Positions 1 through 5,290 of a DNA stretch of 5,405 nucleotides are shown in pieces. The position numbers and the translations under genes were made by a program. Source of the stretch: Pseudomonadota bacterium (GTDB lineage Bacteria > Pseudomonadota > Alphaproteobacteria > UBA2966 > CAIVPW01); NCBI GenBank assembly GCA_027625125.1, contig JAQBXG010000120.1, forward strand, positions 1 to 5,405, read 5' to 3'. Under the pieces are notes generated by a model. The model had not been told where the DNA came from. It worked only from the letters and a program-made list of their open reading frames with translations, and made no database searches. How positions within the stretch are numbered: position 1 is the stretch's first letter; every line of letters starts with the position of its first letter.

Positions 1-96
1 CCTGACAACCTCAGACCTGACAACCTCAGACCTGACAACCTCAGACCTGACAACCTCAGACCTGACAACTTCAGACCTGACAACTTCAGACCTGAC
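1..96. repeat. 15-bp tandem repeat array (minisatellite), 6 full units plus a partial unit
   Basis: The unit is cctgacaacctcaga, repeated head to tail with a period of exactly 15 bp. Units 1-4 (1-60) are identical. Units 5 and 6 (61-90) are also identical to each other and differ from units 1-4 only by C to T at unit position 10 (bases 70 and 85). A truncated unit, cctgac, follows at 91-96. The array begins at the first base of the window, so its true length is unknown. The period is a multiple of three, so copy-number changes would keep any reading frame. Each unit carries CTGA and TCAG, which are inverted complements alternating along the array, so short hairpins can form in several registers. 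There are no spacers, so this is not CRISPR. Confidence 0.97.
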
Positions 97-228
97 CTGG
101 TCGATCAAACCAAACACCGGAAGCCGGCACTGCCGACGGCCGTACGGCAGGGCGTCGTCAAGTGCCTGGATACGTTGATCCCTCACCAAACGGGCACGTG
201 GTACGAAGCGCCGGATTCGTACCGCTAG
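1..228 (+). CDS. 3' end of an unidentified plus-strand gene with PDNLR pentapeptide repeats (5' end outside window)
   Basis: Frame 1 is open from the first base to a TAG at 226-228. It reads four PDNLR units, two PDNFR units, then PD and about 43 non-repetitive residues ending in APDSYR. Over the 44 codons at 94-225 I count G/C at about 66%, 45% and 77% of first, second and third positions. That is the pattern expected of coding DNA in a high-GC genome. The codon-aligned antisense frame is also open but would have the order reversed (first position highest), so the plus reading is preferred. The stop shares a CTAG with the stop of the convergent minus-strand gene. No start codon is in view and I recognise no domain, so function is unknown. 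The alternative is that this is non-coding repeat plus intergenic DNA that happens to be open; the unique part is too short to exclude that. Confidence 0.45.
   Translation, partial: PDNLRPDNLRPDNLRPDNLRPDNFRPDNFRPDLVDQTKHRKPALPTAVRQGVVKCLDTLIPHQTGTWYEAPDSYR
200..223. terminator. Perfect 8-bp inverted repeat next to the convergent stop codons; candidate transcript-end hairpin
   Basis: GGTACGAA (200-207) is the exact reverse complement of TTCGTACC (216-223), with an 8-nt loop gcgccgga. Read on the minus strand, the hairpin starts one base after the TAG of the exported-protein gene (225-227), a typical place for a 3'-end stem-loop. Neither side has a run of T, so it is not a canonical intrinsic terminator. 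It could be a Rho-associated or RNA-stabilising 3' structure. If the plus-strand gene ending at 228 is real, the hairpin lies inside its last codons. Confidence 0.4.
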
Positions 229-695
229 ATACAGAAGGGAACGAGGGCGCTGATCGCGCCCTCCTTGTCCGCGGTGCGGTCGGCGACCGATGCGCCGATG
301 GCCATGCGGGCAAGGAACATCTCGTCGCCGTCCGCGCCGTTGATCGGCTGGAAGAAGAACAGAATATTTTCGTTGACGCCGGGAATCGTCACGACGAATT
401 CGCCGTCCACTTCCTCGCCCCGCACCGTCTGGTCGGGCAATGGCCGCACGCCGCCGGCGACGATCGACATCACCCGTTCCTGGGCGCAGGCGGCGAACAT
501 ACCCACGGTCATGCCGAACCGGCCCGCTTCGCGGTCGATCACCATTTCCTTGTCGAAGTGCGGACCCGTCATCGGGTCCACCGCAAGGACCGGCAACGCG
601 ACGACCGTGGCGGCAGCGGCGGCGGCCGCGGCGGCGAGCAGGGCGACACCGCGTCCGGCCCGACCGCGGGCGTGTGTTCGCGTGCGGAAAATCAT
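225..695 (-). CDS. Small exported protein of unknown function (156 aa, N-terminal signal peptide)
   Basis: I do not recognise this protein. The frame is open upstream to 872, but ATG at 695 is the sensible start. The first 16 residues are basic (six Arg), followed by a hydrophobic Ala/Leu/Val core at about 17-37 that includes nine consecutive Ala, then a VLA/VD signal peptidase I-like site after residue 38. No lipobox Cys follows, so export to the periplasm or outside as a soluble protein of about 118 residues is inferred. The mature part has no further obvious membrane segment and two cysteines, C70 and C155 (the penultimate residue), which could form a disulfide. It is acidic in its second half, with a hydrophobic patch ILFFF at 111-115. 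No clear Shine-Dalgarno sequence precedes the ATG. It is divergent from the transporter operon across 110 bp, so co-regulation or a periplasmic role beside the importer is possible but unproven. The plus-strand frames across it are Arg/His-rich shadows. Confidence 0.72.
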   Translation of the reverse strand: MIFRTRTHARGRAGRGVALLAAAAAAAAATVVALPVLAVDPMTGPHFDKEMVIDREAGRFGMTVGMFAACAQERVMSIVAGGVRPLPDQTVRGEEVDGEFVVTIPGVNENILFFFQPINGADGDEMFLARMAIGASVADRTADKEGAISALVPFCI

Positions 696-744
696 CGCGC
701 TACTTGACGCGATTTCGCGCTCCGGCGCAATCCCCCGCCCGTGG

Positions 745-773
745 ATGCGAAGCCGGCGGACGTGCGGTAGACT
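745..773 (+). promoter_or_regulatory. Weak candidate promoter for the transporter operon
   Basis: TAGACT at 768-773 matches four of six bases of a sigma-70 type -10 element. It is preceded at a 17-bp spacing by ATGCGA (745-750), a poor -35 match (three of six). It lies about 33 bp upstream of the ATG at 806, in the only intergenic space from which the operon could be transcribed. A second -35-like TTGACG occurs at 704-709, but the bases 17 nt downstream (GCAATC) are a poor -10. The position is plausible; the match is weak. Confidence 0.2.
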
Positions 774-799
774 GCTGAGCCCGCCAACAATCCGAAACC

Positions 800-803
800 G
801 GAG
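800..803 (+). promoter_or_regulatory. Short Shine-Dalgarno-like GGAG close to the ATG of the binding-protein gene
   Basis: GGAG lies only 2 nt before the ATG at 806, closer than the usual 5-9 nt, so it is a weak ribosome-binding site. It is nevertheless the only purine-rich motif near this start. The immediate hydrophobic signal segment in the protein makes 806 the best start. Confidence 0.4.
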
Positions 804-805
804 CC

Positions 806-1996
806 ATGAACATTCGCCTCGTTGCCGCCGTCGCCGCCATCGCGTTGGTTGCCGTCGCGCTGGGGGTAACACTGTCCGGCAAACGCGGCGACGGCGTCCG
901 GATCGGTTTCGTCACCACATTGACCACCGCGTCAGCGGCCATCGGCATCGACATGCGGGACGGGTTCGACCTTGCCGTCGAACATATGGGCGGAACGATG
1001 GCGGGACTGCCGGTCACCGTGTTCTACGAGGACGACGGCCTCGACCCGGAGATCGGGCGGCAGAAGACCGAACGGCTGGTGCAGCGGGACGGCGTGCAGT
1101 TCATCAGCGGATATATCTGGTCCAACGTGCTGCTGGCATCGGTCCATGCCGCGGTGGAACAAGGCGTATTCGTCATCGGCGCCAACGCCGGGCCTTCGCA
1201 ACTGGCCGGCGAGGGCTGTCTGGCCGGGTTCTTTTCGACATCGTGGCAAAACGACCAGACGCCGATGGCGATGGGCGAAGTCCTGAACCGGCGCGGGGTG
1301 GACAACCTGTATCTGCTGGCGCCGAACTATGCCGCCGGACGCAATATGGTCGCCGGCATCGAACGCACCTATCGGGGTGCGATCGCCGGGACAGACATGA
1401 CGCAGTGGCCCGGACAACTGGACTTTTCGGTCGAGCTGGCGAAGGTGCGGGCCGCGAACCCCGGCGCCGTCTGGGTATTCTATCCGGGCAATCACGGCAC
1501 CAAGTTTTTCACGCAGTATGCCCAGGCCGGATTGCTCGGCGTGATCCCGTTGTATTCGACGTTCTCGGTGGATGCGTTGAATTTGCCCGTGATCGGGCCG
1601 CTGGTCGAGGGTTTGCTGTTGACCCAGCATTGGTCGCCGGACCTGGACAATGCCGCGAACCGGCGATTTGTCGACGGGTTCCGCGCCAGGACCGGGCGCA
1701 CGCCTTCGTTCTATGCGGCGCAGGCGTATGACGCGGCGATGCTGATCCGGAGCGCCGTCGAGGCCACCGGCGGCGACCTCGACGACAAGGATGCGCTGCG
1801 CCGGGCGCTGGAGGCGGCGGATTTCGAGTCCAATCGCGGCGACTTCGCGTTCAACAACAATCATTTTCCCATCCAGGATTTCTATCTGCGCGAAGTCGTG
1901 CGGACCGAGGACGGGGGCTTTGGCACGCGGGTGGTCGACAAGGTGTATACGGCGCACCGCGACCCGTATGCGGGCCAATGCGCGATGACGCCGTAG
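806..1996 (+). CDS. ABC transporter periplasmic substrate-binding protein, type 1 fold (HAAT family, LivK-like)
   Basis: This 396-residue protein should capture a small solute in the periplasm and hand it to the permeases encoded downstream. An N-terminal hydrophobic segment (about residues 5-23) after a single Arg acts as signal peptide or anchor. There is no lipobox Cys. The mature fold starts at VRIGFVTTLT (31-40), the usual first strand of the Peripla_BP_6 family. Subfamily signatures, recognised from memory, are AGPSQLAGEGC ending at C138, SWQND (146-150), APNYAAG (172-178) and NHFPIQDFYLREVV (352-365). The near-terminal C392 (GQC) and C138 match a cysteine pair I recall in this branch, suggesting a disulfide. 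Length fits the family. ATG 806 is chosen because it directly precedes the signal segment. It is first in the operon and ends 10 nt before livH. This branch is common in alphaproteobacteria near genes for aromatic or other organic acids, so the substrate may not be an amino acid; that is inference. Confidence 0.93.
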   Translation: MNIRLVAAVAAIALVAVALGVTLSGKRGDGVRIGFVTTLTTASAAIGIDMRDGFDLAVEHMGGTMAGLPVTVFYEDDGLDPEIGRQKTERLVQRDGVQFISGYIWSNVLLASVHAAVEQGVFVIGANAGPSQLAGEGCLAGFFSTSWQNDQTPMAMGEVLNRRGVDNLYLLAPNYAAGRNMVAGIERTYRGAIAGTDMTQWPGQLDFSVELAKVRAANPGAVWVFYPGNHGTKFFTQYAQAGLLGVIPLYSTFSVDALNLPVIGPLVEGLLLTQHWSPDLDNAANRRFVDGFRARTGRTPSFYAAQAYDAAMLIRSAVEATGGDLDDKDALRRALEAADFESNRGDFAFNNNHFPIQDFYLREVVRTEDGGFGTRVVDKVYTAHRDPYAGQCAMTP

Positions 1997-2006
1997 CGCC
2001 GGCCCG

Positions 2007-2924
2007 TTGACTCTGGCGTTCGAGCAACTGCTCAACGGGCTGCAACTGGGGGTGCTGCTGTACCTGGTGGCGGCCGGGTTGACGCTGGTGTTCGGCGTCA
2101 TGCGGGTCGTGAACCTGGCCCACGGGTCGTTCTACATGCTGGGCGCGTATTTTGTCGTCGCCTTTGCGTCGTGGACCGGCTCGCTGATGGCCGGGGCGGT
2201 GCTGGCGCTTGCGGCGACCACCGCCGTCGCGCTGGTGGTCGAGCGGTTGGTGATCGCGCGGCTGTACCGGCGCGAGCCGCTGGACCAGTTGCTGGCGACC
2301 TTCGGGATCGTGCTGTTCTTTGACGAACTGGCGCCGCTGGTCTGGGGGCCGGCCGGGCTGACGTTGGCGCTGCCGCCGGGACTGGCGGCGGGCGTCCAGT
2401 TGCTGCCGGATTTGGCGGTGCCGGTATGGCGGCTGGTGATTCTGGCCGCCGGAGGTTTGGTGGCCGCCGGGCTGGGAATCGTCGTTGCCCGCACCCGGAC
2501 GGGGGCATGGATTCGCGCCGGCGCCGCCGATCCCGAAACCGCGCAGACGTTGGGGGTCAACCTGCCGCTGCTGTTTCGCGGCGTGTTTGCGCTGGGCGCG
2601 GCGCTGGCCGGACTGGCGGGGATTCTGACCGCGCCGCTGCTGACCGTGCAAAGCGGCATGGGCAACGACATTCTGGTGCTGGCGTTTGTCGTCGTCGTCC
2701 TTGGCGGCCTGGGATCGATGCGCGGGGCGCTGGCCGCGTCACTGGCGCTGGGAATCCTGGACACCGCCGGACGGGCGGCGCTGCCGGAACTGCTGGCCGC
2801 CGTGCTGTCGCCGGAAGCGGCCGATACGGCGGCGCCGGCGCTGTCGTCGATGGTAGTGTACGTGGCGATGGCGGCGTTCCTGTGGGCGCGCCCGGACGGA
2901 CTATTCCCGGCGCCGCGGCGATGA
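2007..2924 (+). CDS. livH: ABC transporter permease, LivH type
   Basis: One of the two membrane subunits forming the translocation path of the importer. The 305 residues are almost entirely hydrophobic helices. The N-terminal block QLLNGLQLGVLLYLVAAGL followed by LTLVFGV (25-31) and NLAHGSFYMLGAY (36-48) is the LivH hallmark. The cytoplasmic coupling loop that meets the ATPase lies at about 166-185 (GAWIRAGAADPETAQTLGVN). The start is taken as TTG at 2007: an in-frame TGA at 1986-1988 closes the frame upstream, no ATG or GTG lies between them, and later starts would remove the first helix. No Shine-Dalgarno sequence is evident. With only 10 nt after the binding-protein stop, coupled translation is likely. 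The stop overlaps the livM start in an ATGA. The symbol reflects family membership; leucine as substrate is not implied. Confidence 0.94.
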   Translation: MTLAFEQLLNGLQLGVLLYLVAAGLTLVFGVMRVVNLAHGSFYMLGAYFVVAFASWTGSLMAGAVLALAATTAVALVVERLVIARLYRREPLDQLLATFGIVLFFDELAPLVWGPAGLTLALPPGLAAGVQLLPDLAVPVWRLVILAAGGLVAAGLGIVVARTRTGAWIRAGAADPETAQTLGVNLPLLFRGVFALGAALAGLAGILTAPLLTVQSGMGNDILVLAFVVVVLGGLGSMRGALAASLALGILDTAGRAALPELLAAVLSPEAADTAAPALSSMVVYVAMAAFLWARPDGLFPAPRR

Positions 2925-3841
2925 CCCGCCCTTCCCCCGCCGTCGTGGCGGTGACTGTGTTGCTGATGGCGCTGGCGGCGGCGCCGCTGCTGGCGGCGGC
3001 GACCGCCCAGCCGTTCGTGCTGTTCTTGTTGACGCGGCTGATGATCCTGGCGATCGCCGCGACCGGCCTGAATCTGGTGCTGGGGATCGGCGGAATGCCG
3101 TCGTTCGGCCACGCGGCGCTGGTCGGGGTCGGCGCGTATGCCGCCGCCATCGTCGCGTTGCAGACGGGCGGCGGCGCGTGGACGCAGACGTTCTGGGCCG
3201 TGGCGGCGGCGACCCTGGCGGCGTTCGCGATGGGCGCGATCAGCCTGCGCACCCGTGGGATCGCGTTTATCCTGGTCACGCTGGCGCTGGGGCAGATGTT
3301 GTTTTTTTTCGCGGCGGCGCTGGAGCCGCTGGGCGGCGATGACGGCATCAATGTGCCGGCGACGTTTGCCGGCGACGCCGGGTTCTATTACGCGGTGTTC
3401 GCGCTACTGGCCGCCGCGACGGCGGCCACGGCCTGGGTGCGCGCAACGCCGTTCGGCATGGCGCTGCGAGGCGGCGCGGTCAACGAGGACCGCATCGCCG
3501 CGGCCGGAATCGACCTGCCCCGCGTACGGTTGCTGGCGTTCGCCGCCAGCGGCGCGGTGTGCGGGCTGGCGGGGGCGCTGACGACTTTTCACACGGCGTT
3601 CGTCAGCCCGGCCGCGATGGGCTGGTCGCGGTCCGCCGAACTGGTGGCCATGGTTCTGGTCGGCGGTGCGGGCGCCGTGGCCGGGCCGCTGTTCGGGACG
3701 GCGGCCTTTGTCGCCCTGGAGGAGCTGCTGTCCGGGTACACGACCCGCTGGCATCTGGTGTTCGGGCCGGTGCTGGTGATCGTCGTGCTGGCTGCGCGCG
3801 GCGGCATCGCCGGCTGGATCGACGGACGGACCCGTGACTGA
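2921..3841 (+). CDS. livM: ABC transporter permease, LivM type
   Basis: Second membrane subunit of the importer, 306 residues with multiple hydrophobic helices. After an N-terminal helix (about 7-29) comes GLNLVLGIGGMPSFGHAALVG (from residue 49), the LivM counterpart of the LivH NLAHG block. The ATPase-coupling loop is at about 178-200 (FGMALRGGAVNEDRIAAAGI), followed by the conserved Gly/Ala-rich helices and PAAMGWSRSAELVAMVLVGG. The start is ATG 2921, which overlaps the livH stop in ATGA and has no separate Shine-Dalgarno sequence. This points to termination-reinitiation coupling. The 3' end overlaps livG by 8 nt. A run of eight T at 3302-3309 within codons 127-130 is the longest homopolymer I noticed in this GC-rich window; the frame is intact as given. 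The long frame upstream of 2921 is a shadow of livH. Confidence 0.94.
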   Translation: MTRPSPAVVAVTVLLMALAAAPLLAAATAQPFVLFLLTRLMILAIAATGLNLVLGIGGMPSFGHAALVGVGAYAAAIVALQTGGGAWTQTFWAVAAATLAAFAMGAISLRTRGIAFILVTLALGQMLFFFAAALEPLGGDDGINVPATFAGDAGFYYAVFALLAAATAATAWVRATPFGMALRGGAVNEDRIAAAGIDLPRVRLLAFAASGAVCGLAGALTTFHTAFVSPAAMGWSRSAELVAMVLVGGAGAVAGPLFGTAAFVALEELLSGYTTRWHLVFGPVLVIVVLAARGGIAGWIDGRTRD

Positions 3842-4580
3842 GCCGGTGCTGTCGGTGCGCGGAATGCGGCGCCGCTTCGGTGGCGTCGTCGCGGTGCGCG
3901 ATGTCGATCTGGACGTGCGGGACGGCGAGGTTCACGCGGTCATCGGCGCCAACGGCAGCGGCAAGACGACGTTGCTGCGGATGATCTTTGGCGAAGTGCA
4001 GCCGGACGCGGGCCGCGTGGTTCTGGCCGGCCGTGACGTATCCGAGCTGCCGGTGCCGGCGCGGGTGCGGGCGGGCATAGGGCGGGCGTACCAGATCAGC
4101 AGCAATTTTCGCGGCATGTCCACCGCCGACAACGTCGCCTTCGGCGTTCGCGCAGGCGTCGGCATCGCCACGGCATTGCTGCCCGGCGCGGCGGCGGCGC
4201 GGCACGCGGGCGAGCGGACCCTGGCGCTGCTGGCGCGGGTCGGACTTGGGAAGCGCGCGGATGACCTCGCCGAAGACCTGTCCCACGGCGAACACCGGCA
4301 ACTGGAGCTGGCGATGGCGCTGGCGACCGGCCCGCGCGTACTGTTGCTGGACGAGCCGTTCGCGGGACTGGGGAGTGCGGAGGCCCTGTTCGTGCGCGAC
4401 CTGATTCGCGGCGCGGGCATCGCGGTGCTGATGGTGGAACACGATCTGGACGCCGTGTTCGCGATCGCCGACCGGGTCACGGTTCTGGCGCGCGGCGAGG
4501 TCGTCGCGTCCGGCGACCCGGCAGCGGTCCGCGCCGACCCGGCGGCGCGGGAGTCCTTCGGCAATGGTGCCGCACCGTGA
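3834..4580 (+). CDS. livG: ABC transporter ATP-binding protein, LivG type
   Basis: One of two cytoplasmic ATPases that power the importer, 248 residues, near the usual LivG length of about 250. Motifs in order are Walker A GANGSGKTT (38-46), Q-loop Q87 within GIGRAYQISSNF, signature LSHGE (149-153, His in place of the common second-position Gly, as is frequent in LivG), Walker B VLLLDE (169-174, catalytic E174) and switch His H203 in VEHD. All catalytic residues are present. The start is GTG 3834, overlapping the last 8 nt of livM (stop at 3839-3841). It gives the usual short lead into the first strand (VLSVRGMRRRFGG), and no better in-frame start is needed. The stop overlaps the livF start in GTGA. 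Assignment as LivG rather than LivF rests on gene order, the RAYQ Q-loop context and the intact H-loop. Confidence 0.94.
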   Translation: MTEPVLSVRGMRRRFGGVVAVRDVDLDVRDGEVHAVIGANGSGKTTLLRMIFGEVQPDAGRVVLAGRDVSELPVPARVRAGIGRAYQISSNFRGMSTADNVAFGVRAGVGIATALLPGAAAARHAGERTLALLARVGLGKRADDLAEDLSHGEHRQLELAMALATGPRVLLLDEPFAGLGSAEALFVRDLIRGAGIAVLMVEHDLDAVFAIADRVTVLARGEVVASGDPAAVRADPAARESFGNGAAP

Positions 4581-5290
4581 CCCCGCTGCTGGAGCTGGAC
4601 CGCGTGTCAGCGGGGTATGGCGCCGCGCCGGTGCTGACGGACCTGTCGCTGTCGCTGCCGGCGGGCGGCGCGATGGCGCTGCTGGGCCGCAACGGCATGG
4701 GCAAGACGACGACGGTGCGCGCGCTCGCCGGGCAGACCCCGTGGCGGACCGGAAGCATTCGATTCGACGGTCGCGAACTGGCCGACCTGCCGCCGCACCG
4801 GCTGGCGCCGCTCGGCATCGCCGTCGTGCCGGAGGGGCGGCGGATCTTTCCGACCCTGACGGTGCGCGAGAATCTGACCGCGTTCGCGCCGCGCCGCACC
4901 AAAGGGCCGCGCTGGACGCCGGAACAGGTGTGGGCGCTGTTCCCCGAGCTTGCCGCCCGCGCCGATGCCGCCGGCGCGCACCTGTCCGGCGGCGAACAGC
5001 AGATGCTGGCGATCGGCCGGGCGCTGGTGACAGGCCCGCGGTTATTGATTCTGGACGAGGCCACCGAGGGCCTGGCGCCGCCGTTGCGCGCCCGCGTCTG
5101 GGAGTTGCTGGCCGACCTGCGCGCCGGGGGCGTCGGCCTCGTGGTCATCGACACGTCGCTGGCGGAAATTCGCAGGCTTTGCCCCGAGGTGACGATCCTG
5201 GTGCGGGGCGCGGCGGCGTGGCGCGGGCCGGTGGCCGATCTCGATGCCGCGACGGCGGAGCGGCTGCTTGGACTGCCCGGCCGACCCTAG
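4577..5290 (+). CDS. livF: ABC transporter ATP-binding protein, LivF type, with an atypical switch loop
   Basis: Second ATPase of the importer, 237 residues, the usual LivF size. Motifs are Walker A GRNGMGKTT (37-45), the LivF hallmark VPEGRRIFPTLTVRENL (84-100) with E86 at the Q-loop position, signature LSGGE (136-140) and Walker B LLILDE (156-161). Where LivG has VEHD, and many LivF have VEQN, this protein reads VIDTS with D192, T193 and S194. The switch His is therefore absent and the following stretch (IRRLCPEV) is also atypical. LivF-type subunits often lack this His, so the pair may have one main catalytic site; that is inference. The start is GTG 4577, overlapping the livG stop in GTGA. 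The stop TAG (5288-5290) lies in a CTAG shared with the stop of the convergent minus-strand gene. No terminator is visible before it. Confidence 0.93.
   Translation: MTPLLELDRVSAGYGAAPVLTDLSLSLPAGGAMALLGRNGMGKTTTVRALAGQTPWRTGSIRFDGRELADLPPHRLAPLGIAVVPEGRRIFPTLTVRENLTAFAPRRTKGPRWTPEQVWALFPELAARADAAGAHLSGGEQQMLAIGRALVTGPRLLILDEATEGLAPPLRARVWELLADLRAGGVGLVVIDTSLAEIRRLCPEVTILVRGAAAWRGPVADLDAATAERLLGLPGRP

Noticed and set aside
1..96. CRISPR array
   Set aside because: The 15-bp units abut directly with no unique spacers, and the unit is far shorter than CRISPR repeats.
130..150. CTGCCG / CGGCAG stem with a 9-nt loop as a terminator
   Set aside because: Only six base pairs, no T-tract on either strand, it lies inside the probable plus-strand coding region, and short GC-rich dyads are common in such DNA.
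1..186. Minus-strand gene starting at GTG 186 and running through the array as repeated SEVVR units
   Set aside because: It is the codon-aligned antisense of the plus frame. Its G/C bias would be highest at first codon positions (about 77%) rather than third (about 66%), and it has no Shine-Dalgarno sequence. The plus reading fits better, though the reverse is not fully excluded.
696..872. N-terminal extension of the minus-strand exported protein up to a start at 872
   Set aside because: The extra 59 residues are Arg-rich, would overlap the start of the divergent binding-protein gene, and would bury the signal peptide that begins properly at the ATG at 695.
806..880. Lipoprotein signal on the binding protein
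   Set aside because: No Cys occurs near the end of the hydrophobic segment; the first Cys is residue 138.
265..1731. Long plus-strand open frame of 488 residues
   Set aside because: Arg-rich, low-complexity translation spanning the divergent intergenic region and both neighbouring genes; it is a shadow of the exported-protein gene and the binding-protein gene.
932..2101. Long minus-strand open frame of 389 residues
   Set aside because: It is the antisense of the binding-protein gene, with Arg/His-rich composition and no recognisable domain, while the sense frame has clear family motifs.
1851..3112. Minus-strand open frames rich in Gln/Arg or Ser/Ala/Thr opposite livH and livM
   Set aside because: Their compositions are typical of antisense translations of GC-rich membrane-protein genes; the sense frames encode recognised permeases.
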